Shown here piece after piece: positions 42,434-51,698 of a stretch of DNA of 64,000 bases. Below the pieces are notes generated by a model that searched no databases, was not told the DNA's origin, and worked only from the letters and a program-made list of their open reading frames with translations. Made by a program: the position numbers and the translations under genes. Source of the stretch: Streptomyces spinoverrucosus (GTDB taxonomy: Bacteria; Actinomycetota; Actinomycetes; Streptomycetales; Streptomycetaceae); assembly GCF_015712165.1 (NCBI RefSeq), contig NZ_JADPZX010000001.1, forward strand, positions 1,860,001 through 1,924,000, in the 5' to 3' direction. How positions within the stretch are numbered: the stretch's first letter is position 1; each line of letters opens with the position of its first letter.

Positions 42434-43426
42434 TTCGAAGTCGCCGTAGCTGTTGTCGGCGGGGTTGACGGTCACTCCGGGTGCCACGATCTCGTCGATG
42501 CGGTCGAGGACGTCGGCCGGGAGCGTGACGTCGGCGGCGGGCAGGAACGCTTCGAGTTGTTCCATGGTGCGCGGTCCGATGATCGCCGAGGTGACGCCGG
42601 GGTGGTTGACGACGAAGGCGACGGCCAGCTCGATCAGGGTGAGCCCGGCCTTCTCCGCCAGGAGCGCGAGTTGTTCGACGGCGTCGAGCTTGCGCTGGTT
42701 GGCCGGGGTGCTCATGTCGAAGCGGGCCGCGGGGCGGGCCGCGGAGGCCGGGCCGGAGGCGTTGTCCCTGCGGTAGCGGCCCGAGAGCCAGCCGCCGGCC
42801 AGAGGGCTGTAGGTCAGGGTGCCCATGCCGTGGCGGCGCGCGGTGGGCAACACGTCCTCCTCGATGCCGCGGACCAGGAGGGAGTACGGCGGCTGCTCGG
42901 TCACGAACCGCTCCAGACGCCGTTCCCGGGAGGTCCACTGGGCTTCGACGATCTGGGAGCCGGAGTAGGAGGAGGAGCCGATGTATCGGACCTTGCCCTG
43001 GTGCACGAGGTCGGAGAGGGCGCCGAGGGTTTCGGACACGTCGGTGTCCGGGCTGGGGCGGTGCACCTGGTAGAGGTCGATGTGGTCGGTGCCCAGGCGC
43101 CGCAGGGAGTTCTCGACCGCGCGAATGATCCAGCGCCGTGAGCCGCCACGCTGGTTGGGGTCGTCCTGACTCATCGGCATGAAGAACTTGGTGGCGAGGA
43201 AGACCTCGTCGCGACGGTCCTTGAGCGCCTTGCCGACGATCTCCTCCGAGACGCCGCCGGAGTAGACGTCGGCGGTGTCGACGAAGTTGATGCCCGCGTC
43301 GAGGGCGCGGTGGATGATCCGTACGGAGTCGGCCTCGTCCTCGTTGCCCCAGGGGCCGAACATCATCGCGCCCAGGCAGAGCGGGCTGACCTGGACGCCG
43401 GTGCGGCCGAGCGGTCGGTACTGCAT
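42407..43426 (-). CDS. Aldo/keto reductase
   Basis: A 339-residue TIM-barrel NADPH-dependent reductase: MQYRPLGRTGVQVSPLCLGA, FVDTADVYSGGVSEE with the catalytic Tyr, LATKFF with the Lys and DLYQVHRPSP with the His. It is the general stress/aldehyde-reducing type (YajO/IolS-like). It lies 25 bp after its probable HTH regulator on the same strand. Confidence 0.92.
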   Translation of the reverse strand: MQYRPLGRTGVQVSPLCLGAMMFGPWGNEDEADSVRIIHRALDAGINFVDTADVYSGGVSEEIVGKALKDRRDEVFLATKFFMPMSQDDPNQRGGSRRWIIRAVENSLRRLGTDHIDLYQVHRPSPDTDVSETLGALSDLVHQGKVRYIGSSSYSGSQIVEAQWTSRERRLERFVTEQPPYSLLVRGIEEDVLPTARRHGMGTLTYSPLAGGWLSGRYRRDNASGPASAARPAARFDMSTPANQRKLDAVEQLALLAEKAGLTLIELAVAFVVNHPGVTSAIIGPRTMEQLEAFLPAADVTLPADVLDRIDEIVAPGVTVNPADNSYGDFELRPDQRRR

Positions 43427-43451
43427 GAAGCTCTTCTCCTCGTTCGTGTGG

Positions 43452-44348
43452 TCAGTCGTTCCCGGACGGGACGGCGGTGCCGGTGCTCGCCCAGCTGGCC
43501 AGGAGACCGAGGGCCTCCTGCTCTCGCGAATCCGGTTCGGGGGTGTAGAAGTTGAGGCGGAGACCGGGGTCGGACGGCAGGTCCATCGCCTCGTAGGGCA
43601 ACGCCAGATCGCCGACCAGCGGGTGGTGCAGGTTCTTCACGCCGGAGCGGTGGAACTTCACGTCGTGGCGGGCCCACAGACGTGCGAAGTCGTCGCTTCT
43701 CGTCGTCAGCTCCCCGATCAGGTCGGTCAGCGCCTTGTCGTGCGGTGCCCGGCCCGTCTCGGTGCGCAGGAAGGCCACCGCGTCGTCGGCCCCCTTGTCC
43801 CAGTCGACCCAGAAATCCTTGCTGGCGGGGTCCAGGAACATGAAGCGGGCGCTGTTGACCGGCCCGCGCTGGGCGAACAGGGGGGAGTCGAAGACCGGTG
43901 CGTACAGCGCGCGACCGAGCGTGTTGGCGGCGACGATGTCGAACCGGGCATTGCGTACGAACGCCGGGACATCGGTCATGGAGTCGAGCAGCCGCAGGAT
44001 CGTGGGCCGCACCCGGGACGAGGTCACCGCGGGGCGCCTGCCCGAGGGAGTGGCCGCCCGGGCCAGATCGTAGAGGTGGGTGCGCTCGGCCTCATTCAGC
44101 CGCAGTGCGTGCGCGAGAGCTTCGAGCACCGAGTCGGAGGCGCCGCTGAGATTGCCGCGCTCCAGCCGGACGTAGTAGTCCACGCTCATGCCCGCGAGCA
44201 GGGCGACCTCCTCGCGGCGAAGGCCCGCGACGCGGCGGTTCCCGCCGTAGACCGGCAGCCCGGCCTGCTCCGGGGTGATGCGTGCCCGCCGGGTGCTGAG
44301 GAACTCGCGGACCTCGGCGGCCAGGTTCTTCTTGTCGGTTCCGGCCAT
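43452..44348 (-). CDS. XRE-type regulator with MmyB-like ligand domain
   Basis: A 298-residue protein: helix-turn-helix GLRREEVALLAGMSVDYYVR near residues 42-61, then the MmyB-like (PAS-fold) domain with DVPAFVRNARFDIVAANTLG and a C-terminal LNFYTPEPDSREQEALG. These regulators typically control an adjacent reductase or dehydrogenase; here the aldo/keto reductase follows and an alcohol dehydrogenase is divergent. Confidence 0.9.
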   Translation of the reverse strand: MAGTDKKNLAAEVREFLSTRRARITPEQAGLPVYGGNRRVAGLRREEVALLAGMSVDYYVRLERGNLSGASDSVLEALAHALRLNEAERTHLYDLARAATPSGRRPAVTSSRVRPTILRLLDSMTDVPAFVRNARFDIVAANTLGRALYAPVFDSPLFAQRGPVNSARFMFLDPASKDFWVDWDKGADDAVAFLRTETGRAPHDKALTDLIGELTTRSDDFARLWARHDVKFHRSGVKNLHHPLVGDLALPYEAMDLPSDPGLRLNFYTPEPDSREQEALGLLASWASTGTAVPSGND

Positions 44349-44350
44349 GG

Positions 44351-44455
44351 TCAGACTCCGAGCGGGTGCTCCGCGATGCCGTCGCAGGACATCACCCGGG
44401 ACCGGTCGGCGTGGGACGCGAGGTGGGTGGGGGCTTCGGCGGGGGCCAGGGGCAC
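44351..44455 (-). CDS. Candidate 34-residue leader ORF before the HTH regulator
   Basis: A GTG at 44455 with GAGGAG seven bases upstream opens a 35-codon frame whose TGA (44353-44351) ends two bases before the regulator ATG. The product would begin VPLAPAEAPTHLASHADRSR and end EHPLGV. The regulator itself has no better ribosome site, so translation may depend on this short ORF. No family recognised. Confidence 0.4.
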   Translation of the reverse strand: MPLAPAEAPTHLASHADRSRVMSCDGIAEHPLGV

Positions 44456-44654
44456 GGGGGACTCCTCTTGATCGGCGTGAATCGTGTACCGGTCCTTTCA
44501 CGGTAGGTCCGTCGGCGGGGACCTGGGAGGTACTGCCATTACCTGGAAGAGCAGTGACTCCCACCTGCGCGCCTGCGCGCGGTTCGCTGGAGAAGGCCCA
44601 GGACAGGCATGCCGAGTCCGGGCCCGAACCGAGAACCGACCTGAAGGAACACCC

Positions 44655-45690
44655 GTGCGCGCAACACTCATGTACGCAGCCGGCGACGTCCGCGTCGGAC
44701 ACGTCGCCGACCCGGGTCTCAAGGAACCCACCGACGCGCTGGTCCGTATCACCACGGCCTGCGTCTGCGGCAGCGACCTGCACCCCTACCGCTCCATGTC
44801 CGGCTCCGACGGCCCGGTGAGGATGGGCCACGAGTTCATCGGCGTGGTCGAGGCGACCGGAAGCGAGGTCACGACGGTGAAGAAGGGTGACCTGGTCGTC
44901 GCCCCGTTCGCCTATTCGGACGGCACCTGTGAATACTGCCGTGCCGGGCTGCAGACCTCGTGCGTGCACGGCGGCTTCTGGGCGAGCAACGGCGTCGACG
45001 GCGGCCAGGGCGAGGCGGCCCGCGTGCCCCTTGGCCGACGGCACCCTCGTCAAGCTCCCGGTCGGCGCGGACGACGCCCTGATCCCCTCCCTGCTCACCC
45101 TCTCCGACGTCATGGGCACCGGCCACCATGCCGCCGTCCGCGGCGGAGTGAAGCAGGGCAGCACCGTCACCGTGATCGGCGACGGCGCCGTCGGCCTGCT
45201 CGCCGTGCTCGCCGCCAAGCGGCTCGGCGCCGAACGGATCGTCCTCATGGGCCGGCACACCTCCCGCACCGACCTCGGCCGCGCGTTCGGGGCGACCGAC
45301 GTGGTCCCCGAGCGCGGCGACGAGGGCATCGAGAAGGTACGTGAGCTCACCGGCGGCGGCAGCCAGATCGTCCTCGAAGCGGTCGGACACCGGCCCGCCT
45401 ACGAGCAGGCGTACGGAGTGGTCCGCCCCGGCGGCACCATCAGCCGCGTGGGCGTGCCCCAGTACGAGGAGGCCCCGGTCGGCTTCGGCAGCCTCTTCGG
45501 CCACAACATCACCCTGACCGGAGGCCCCGCCCCGGCCCGCGCCTACATCGACGAACTGCTGCCCGACGTGCTGGAGGGCCGTATCGAGCCCGGCCGGGTC
45601 TTCGACCGCACCGTCGGACTCGACGAGGTCGCCGAGGGCTACCGGGCCATGGACGCGCGCGAGGCCCTCAAGGTGCTGGTACGGCCGTGA
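44655..45690 (+). pseudogene. Zinc-type alcohol dehydrogenase, frameshifted
   Basis: A GTG start (AAGGA six bases upstream) opens the GroES-like half: VCGSDLHPYRSM, MGHEFIGVV and CEYCRAGLQTSC. Near 45031 an extra base (CCCCTTGGCC where CCCCTGGCC is expected) shifts the frame; the Rossmann half (VTVIGDGAVGLLAVLAAKRL; IVLEAVGHRP) continues intact to the stop at 45690. If the sequence is correct, the enzyme is lost; if not, it is a normal 345-residue dehydrogenase divergent from its regulator. Confidence 0.82.
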
Positions 45691-45808
45691 ACAGGCACCC
45701 TGTGATCAGCGCGGTGGACGCGCCTGCGCGTCTGCGGGGTGCCTCCCGCACCGTCGTGGCGTACACCGGTACCGACGCCGGGAAGCAGACGATGGGGCTG
45801 GTGACACC

Positions 45809-46140
45809 GTGACCACCGCCGCCGCCCAGCGTGCGCCGGTGCCCACGGCGGAGCGGTCGAACGGGACCCCGGTCCACGCGACGGTGATCCTCGTCATCAT
45901 CTGCGTCAGCTACTTCATGGTCGTCCTCGACAACTCGATCGTGTTCACCGGGCTGCCGCAGATCCGCTCCGACATGGGGTTCTCCGAGACCGGCCTGTCC
46001 TGGGTCACCAACGCCTACGTCCTGGTCTTCGGCGGACTGCTGCTGTTGGGCGCCCGGGCCGGTGACCTGTTCGGACACCGACGGGTGTTCCTGTTCTCCC
46101 TGGTCGTCTTCTCGCTGACCTCACTCCTGTGTTACCTCAG
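45809..46140 (+). pseudogene. Truncated MFS transporter (first three membrane segments only)
   Basis: GTG start, then TVILVIICVSYFMVVLDNSI, LSWVTNAYVLVFGGLLLLG and the motif ARAGDLFGHRRVFLFSL of DHA2 pumps. Similarity stops at VVFSLTSLL near 46130; the open frame runs on to 46459 but encodes unrelated, proline- and arginine-rich sequence. The remaining eleven segments are missing. The break lies next to the Wadjet operon and probably marks one edge of its insertion. Confidence 0.8.
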
Positions 46141-46326
46141 AGGCAGTCCCCGCCCGCCGTGGCCCGCTCGTCGTGACGGGAGGTGTGCTCGCCGCGATCG
46201 TGGCCTCTTCCTGACGGCGGTCGGGGTGGTGGCGGGCGCCGTCATCGGTCCGCCGGGAGTGCTCCGAACGCACCGCGAGGGGAAGCCATCCACGACAAGC
46301 GTCGGCGACCAGCCCGAGCAGCATGC

Positions 46327-47577
46327 TTACCGAACCGCTGCGGCGAGGTCTGCCAACAGGACGTCGGCCACCAGTTCCTCGACCACCGCGGTGCCGTGTT
46401 CGGTCATGGCGCGCGTCAGTGCAGGGTCCCAGGGTGCCTCGGTGAGTCGGCCGGGCTGAGGGCCGTGCGGTGTGCGCGCGACCGCGGCACGGTAGTCCGC
46501 GGCCGTCATGCGCCAGGGTCGGGCCGGCGTCTTGTCCAGGAGATACGCGGCGATGCGAATGCCTTCTCCGTCGAAGTCGCCGTGGTACCGGAGGATGGCG
46601 CCCCGGTCCGCGAGGAGGCGGAGGAGTTGGACGGCCGCACTGTTGGGCCAGCCGGACGTGCACACGAGCGGCGGGCAGTCCGGGCCGAACCGGCGTACTG
46701 CGAGAGCCAGGATGCTGGGGTTCTCCACGGCATGGACGACAGGCGTGGGAGCAACGGCGAAAGTGACCTCGCCTGGGGCGCGCAGTTGGGCGAGGGTCAG
46801 GCTGGCGGCTTGTCCGGCCTCGGCGCATACACGGGACACGCGGGCGAGCGGGCCGTCGCCGGACGGGCGCAGGCCGGCGACGAGAACAGTGGCGGACAGG
46901 TCGTCGTCGGCGACACCCGCGCGAGCCCACAGGGCACGCCGTTCCGCCGCGGACTGCGGCGCGGCGGTGTCGTAGAGGGTTGCCAGGGCGCGCAGGACGA
47001 GGGTGGACAGCGGGGTGCCGTCGTCGAGTGCGTGTGCATGACCGTTCAGGACCCGGGCGGCGAAGACGGGCAGTGGCTCCGCCCGGGCGGGTAGCTCCCC
47101 GAGCACCGTGAGCGCGTCCGTGAGCAGCGACCGGGTGCGTTCCGGTGAGGCTCCGACCAGCCCGGCGGCTCGGCAGGAGGCGACCCATTCAAAGAGCGCG
47201 GGCTGGGCCCTCACGATGTCGTGGTCGGCCAGCCAGGTCCACAGCTCGGCGCGTTCGTCTTCTCGGCGGCGCCGTTCGCCCGCTCGGTCACCGAGGGGGC
47301 CGACGAGTTCGGTGACGGTGTCGCGCACGGTACGGCCACACAGCTCGGTGACGGCTTCTTCCAGCCGGGCCAAGGCGACGGAAGGCCGGGCGTCCGGCAG
47401 CCGGTCCAGGCCGAGGAGGTCGGCGAGGGCTTCGCGCTGGGCGTCGTCGAGCGGTCCCAGCCGCACCCGTGTGACGGGGCGGCCCGAGGAGAGGCGGTCG
47501 TGGACCGTGTGCCAGAGCGGGCGCAGTTCGGGGCGGCGCAGGGTGCGTTCGCCCGGGGCCGCTTCGGGGTGGGTCAT
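46327..47577 (-). CDS. jetD: Wadjet JetD, TOPRIM-like nuclease subunit (DUF2399, TIGR02679)
   Basis: A 416-residue protein with the C-terminal DUF2399/TOPRIM core: ILRYHGDFDGEGIRIAAYLL carries the DxDxEG acidic cluster, preceded by PPLVCTSGWPN. JetD cuts the plasmid DNA that the JetABC SMC-like complex has reeled in. It is the last gene; its ATG overlaps the jetC stop (ATGA). Confidence 0.88.
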   Translation of the reverse strand: MTHPEAAPGERTLRRPELRPLWHTVHDRLSSGRPVTRVRLGPLDDAQREALADLLGLDRLPDARPSVALARLEEAVTELCGRTVRDTVTELVGPLGDRAGERRRREDERAELWTWLADHDIVRAQPALFEWVASCRAAGLVGASPERTRSLLTDALTVLGELPARAEPLPVFAARVLNGHAHALDDGTPLSTLVLRALATLYDTAAPQSAAERRALWARAGVADDDLSATVLVAGLRPSGDGPLARVSRVCAEAGQAASLTLAQLRAPGEVTFAVAPTPVVHAVENPSILALAVRRFGPDCPPLVCTSGWPNSAAVQLLRLLADRGAILRYHGDFDGEGIRIAAYLLDKTPARPWRMTAADYRAAVARTPHGPQPGRLTEAPWDPALTRAMTEHGTAVVEELVADVLLADLAAAVR

Positions 47578-50500
47578 CCCGCCTCCAGGTCGGTGCCGTT
47601 CCAGACGAAGCGGGCGCTGGTGACGGCGTCGTCGTCTCCGTCGGTGAGGAGTTGGTGGACGGCGATGCCGGGCAGCTCGCCGTAGGTGCACCACTCGTGG
47701 TCGGAGGTGACCATGAGGTCCAGGTCGAGTGCGGTGAGCAGCGCGAAGACCTGTCCGCGGTTGACGGCGTCGACGCCGACGAAGACCTCGTCCAGCAGGA
47801 TCGGCCGGGGTGCGAGGGGTACGGCCTCGTAGTGGGCGGCGACGGCGGCGAACAGCGGCAGGTGCAGTGCGATGGCCTTCTCTCCGCCGGAGAGCGCGCC
47901 GTGCAGTTTCTTGGTCAGTGGCTGCCAGCCGGTCCCGTTCGCCCGGTCGAGGCGGACGGTGAAGCGGTGCCAGGCGGTGTAGTCGAGCACCTCGCCGAGC
48001 TGCTCCTCCCAGCTCGCGGCCGTGTCGCTGCCCTTGGCCTGATCGATACGGGCGCGGAAGAAGGCGTGCAGGGCCTCCCGGTCGGTCTCGGTGACCCGGC
48101 CGGGGTCCTTCAGCAGCAGCTGACGGGCGGTGCGGGTGCTGTCCGGGAGGTCCGGACGGACGTCCCACACGAGTTGGACGGCGACGTTGGAGGCGGTGCG
48201 GACCCGCTGAAGGTGCCCGTTCATGCGGTCGACGAGTTCACCGGCCTGACGGATGCGCGCCGCGAGGTGGCGGCGGATGTCGCCGGTGAGGATCTGGTCG
48301 AACAGGCGCCGCTCGGCGGTCGTGATGTCGTCCCGGCTGCGGTCGCGCTCCTGGGCGAGCGTGGTGAGCAGACCCGTCGCTCCCACGCGTACGCCGTCCA
48401 GTGTGGCGGTGAAGAGCTGGATGTCGTCGTCCGGTTCCAGGTCCAGGTCGGCGCGGGCGCCGAGGCGCTGGCGGGCCTCGTGGACCGCTTCGGACAGGCG
48501 GGTCGCGGCGTCGCCCAGGTTGCGCGGGGCGTGCGGGATGCCGGGCCACTTCGCCGCTGTGGCGCGGGCGGCCTCCAGGGTGGCCTTGGTGCCGTCCGCG
48601 GCATCGAGTTCCGGTGTGATGCCGGCGTCCTCGGCCAGCCCGGCCAGGCACAGGTGCCGGAACCGCTGTGCCGCGGCGTCCCGGGTGGCGACGGCCTGTT
48701 CCCGTCGTTCGGCGTCCTGGCCGCTGGTGGCCCTCAGTTCTCCGATACGTCCTTCCAGGCGCAGCAGGAGATCGGCCGCCCGGCCGGCCTCCTCGCGGCA
48801 GCGGCGCAGCTCGGCGCGCGCCTCGGCGACGCGTGCGACGATCTGCCGGTAGTCCTCGCCGGCGGTGGCTTCCACCGCTTCCAGGCGCGCCTTCAGCCCC
48901 GCCGCCTCCGCTTCGGCGGCGGCGGCGTCCTCGGCCTGTGCCTCGGCGGTCCGGCGTGAGCGGTCCGCCTGTGCGGCCCTCTGATGGGCACGGTCGGCGG
49001 CGGCGGTCGCGGCGAGGCGGGCGTCCACCCAGCTGTCGGCGGTGTCCCGGAACCTGTCGACGGCGGCGGACAGTTCACGCAACCGGTCGCGGTCGGTGGG
49101 CAGGCCGTGTTCCGCGGCCCGGCGGTCGAGCGTGCGCAGAGCACCCGCCACCGCGCTCTCGCACCGTGCCAGACGCCCGGCGGCGTCACGCACGGCGTCG
49201 TCCCGAGCTGCCACCCTGTCCTCGGCGCGGTCCAGGTCACGCCGCCGGGCGTCGAGTTCCCGGTGGTCGGGGCGCGCGGCGCGGTCGGCGTCCAGCCGGG
49301 CGCGGCGAGCGGCGAGGCCGCGCAGCTGGTCGTCTTGTGCGGCGAGGGAGGCGTTCGTCTCGCCGATGCGGTCGGTCAGTTCGCCGATCCTGCGCTGCCG
49401 GGCCCGCTGCCGTGCGAGGGCGCCGATGTGGGCCGGCTCCGGCTTGCTCCAGGTCCCGGTGGCGAGCGCGAGACGCCAGGCGCCGTCGGCGGAGACTGCC
49501 GCCGGGTGCCCGCCGGGCAGAGTGGCCCCGTACGCGATGCCGGCGAGGATGCGGGTCACGGTGTCGGCCGGGACGGGGAGGTCCTCCTCGGGCTCCAGCA
49601 CCTCCAGCAGGCTGGGCCCCGGCGCGGTCACGGCCAGGGCCGCCTCGGCGCGGGTGTCGTGACCCGGCAAGGTGATCCCGTCGTAGGGGCTGACCCAGGC
49701 GTCCAGGAGGCCCGACGCCTCCAGCGCGGCCTCCACTGCGGCCTGCACGGCTAGCGGGACACCTGCGCGGAAAGCGACCAACCGCCACAGGGGTGCTCCC
49801 GCCGTCGCCGTGCGGACGGTGGTGCGGGTGGGCGGGGGCACCGGCGGCAGGTCGGTCTCGCCGCTGAGCCGTCGTACCTCCTCCTCCAGTCGGCTCCGCT
49901 CGTCCCGCAGGCCCTGACGTGCGGCTCGGGTGATGGCCTCCGCCGTGGCGATCTCCTGTTCCAGCGGGCGCGCGGCGGCTTCGATCAGGGCCGTCGCCCC
50001 GGCCTCGTCCGCCGCCCTGGCCACCAGTTCCTCGGAGTCGGTGATACGCAGTTCCGCGCAGCCCTCGGCCCAGGCGAGCAGCCGCTCAGCCTGGGCGGCG
50101 AGGGCGTCGTCCCAGGCGCCGGCCGCCTCGTCCCGCCGGGTGATCGCCTCCGCGAGCCGGCCGCGGACCTCGTCCAGCAGTTCCTCGGCGGCGCCTCGGT
50201 CGCGTACCGCGCGATCGTGCTCGTCGATCGCCTCGGTGACGAGGGTGACCTGCTGCCGTCGGGCGGTGACCGCGCCGCGCAGCAGCCGACGGGCTTGTCG
50301 CGCCCCGTTCTCGGCCGTCGTGCGCGGGACGTGGTCGCGTCCCGCGCTGTCGGGCGAGGCCACCCCGGGATCCGCTTCGAGGATCGTCCGCGCCTCGTGG
50401 TGGATGGATTCCAACCCCGCTGCCCGGGCCGACCGGTGTGCTTCCCCGGCGGCTTCGCGCGCGTGCCCGTCGAGTGTGCGGGCCTGGCCCGCCGCCTCGT

Positions 50501-51698
50501 CGGCGTGCCGCTGGTCCTCCTCCGCCTGGTGCCGGGCGCCCTGGGCGGCGGCTCGCTGCCGCCCGGCGGCCGCTGTCGCGTCTTCGGTACGACGGCGGAG
50601 CCGGTCGAGTTCCTCGCCCTGCTTGTACGCGTCACTCTCGCGCAGGCCCTCGATGGTCTCCTCCAGGGCGTGTGCGCGCAGCTCCTGTTCCTCGCGCCGG
50701 CCCTGAGCCGACTCGCGCTCCGCCAGCGCCTGTTCGAGTTCCTCGGCGCTCTGGCGGGCGACGCGGGTGAGGTTGTCCATCTCGGTGGTGGCCGAGATCA
50801 GCGCGGCGGAACCGGCGCGCAGGACCCGCCGCGCGTACGCGCGCTGCCGGGATGCGACGGTCTCGGCCGCCGTCACCTCGTCGTCGAGCCGCTTGAGGTG
50901 TTCGCGCTGCCGGTCCAGCCGCTCGAAGCCCTCGGCGAGTTCGGCGATCTCCCCCTCGCCCAGCGGGGGCAGCGCGCGGGACAGCAGGGTGGAGAGCAGG
51001 GACGGGTCGAGCCGTTCGGACAGTTTGGGCTGGCGCAGTTGGAGCAGGGCGGACAGCAGTGACTCGTAACGCTGCTCTCCCATGCCGGCGAAGAGTTCAC
51101 GCCGTACGGCGGTGCGGTAGTCGGTGGCCGAGGCATGGACGTCGCCGCGGTCGCGCAGGGCTTCGGCGAGGGCGGCCCGGGTCAGTGGCTGTCCCGCCTC
51201 GTTGACGAGGAGCACACCCGCGGGGTCGGCGATTCTGGAGCCGGTGGTGAAGTAGTCGGCGTGCACCGTGCTGGTGTGCACACTCGCCTGCAGACGCGCC
51301 CCGCAGCCGAACCACCGCTCGGTGCCGTCGTCGCCGACGCGGCGGAACTCCATCCACACATACCCGACGCGGGTCTTGCCGGAGGCGCCCTCGCCCAGCA
51401 GGTTCCAGTGCATGGTGCGTTCCGAACCGCCGAACGTGGACAGGCGGTTGGGGCGGAGGCTGGCGTCGAAGAGGAACGGCAGCAGAAGCTCCAGCGCCTT
51501 GGACTTGCCCGAACCGTTCTGGCCGCGCAGCAGCAGGCGGCCCTGGTGGAAGGTGAACGTCTCGTCGTAGTAGCGCCAGACGTTGAGGATGCCCGCGCGG
51601 TGCGGCTGCCATCGGCTGATGGCGTCGTCCATGGCCGGTGCCTCGTCCGGCCCGGCGGACTCCGGCCGCCGGGGACGGGGAAGCTCTGTGACACTCAC
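47574..51698 (-). CDS. jetC: Wadjet JetC, SMC/MukB-like ATPase (TIGR02680)
   Basis: A 1374-residue SMC-type protein. Walker A GQNGSGKS lies at residues 59-66; long Ala/Arg/Glu-rich coiled coils flank a central hinge-like region around LPPVPPPTRTTVRTATAGAP; the C-terminal head has the signature LSGGEKAIALHL and Walker B PILLDEVFVGVD. It is the DNA-extruding motor of the anti-plasmid complex. GTG 51698 follows GAGGAGAG by six bases and overlaps the jetB stop (GTGA). Confidence 0.93.
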   Translation of the reverse strand: MSVTELPRPRRPESAGPDEAPAMDDAISRWQPHRAGILNVWRYYDETFTFHQGRLLLRGQNGSGKSKALELLLPFLFDASLRPNRLSTFGGSERTMHWNLLGEGASGKTRVGYVWMEFRRVGDDGTERWFGCGARLQASVHTSTVHADYFTTGSRIADPAGVLLVNEAGQPLTRAALAEALRDRGDVHASATDYRTAVRRELFAGMGEQRYESLLSALLQLRQPKLSERLDPSLLSTLLSRALPPLGEGEIAELAEGFERLDRQREHLKRLDDEVTAAETVASRQRAYARRVLRAGSAALISATTEMDNLTRVARQSAEELEQALAERESAQGRREEQELRAHALEETIEGLRESDAYKQGEELDRLRRRTEDATAAAGRQRAAAQGARHQAEEDQRHADEAAGQARTLDGHAREAAGEAHRSARAAGLESIHHEARTILEADPGVASPDSAGRDHVPRTTAENGARQARRLLRGAVTARRQQVTLVTEAIDEHDRAVRDRGAAEELLDEVRGRLAEAITRRDEAAGAWDDALAAQAERLLAWAEGCAELRITDSEELVARAADEAGATALIEAAARPLEQEIATAEAITRAARQGLRDERSRLEEEVRRLSGETDLPPVPPPTRTTVRTATAGAPLWRLVAFRAGVPLAVQAAVEAALEASGLLDAWVSPYDGITLPGHDTRAEAALAVTAPGPSLLEVLEPEEDLPVPADTVTRILAGIAYGATLPGGHPAAVSADGAWRLALATGTWSKPEPAHIGALARQRARQRRIGELTDRIGETNASLAAQDDQLRGLAARRARLDADRAARPDHRELDARRRDLDRAEDRVAARDDAVRDAAGRLARCESAVAGALRTLDRRAAEHGLPTDRDRLRELSAAVDRFRDTADSWVDARLAATAAADRAHQRAAQADRSRRTAEAQAEDAAAAEAEAAGLKARLEAVEATAGEDYRQIVARVAEARAELRRCREEAGRAADLLLRLEGRIGELRATSGQDAERREQAVATRDAAAQRFRHLCLAGLAEDAGITPELDAADGTKATLEAARATAAKWPGIPHAPRNLGDAATRLSEAVHEARQRLGARADLDLEPDDDIQLFTATLDGVRVGATGLLTTLAQERDRSRDDITTAERRLFDQILTGDIRRHLAARIRQAGELVDRMNGHLQRVRTASNVAVQLVWDVRPDLPDSTRTARQLLLKDPGRVTETDREALHAFFRARIDQAKGSDTAASWEEQLGEVLDYTAWHRFTVRLDRANGTGWQPLTKKLHGALSGGEKAIALHLPLFAAVAAHYEAVPLAPRPILLDEVFVGVDAVNRGQVFALLTALDLDLMVTSDHEWCTYGELPGIAVHQLLTDGDDDAVTSARFVWNGTDLEAG

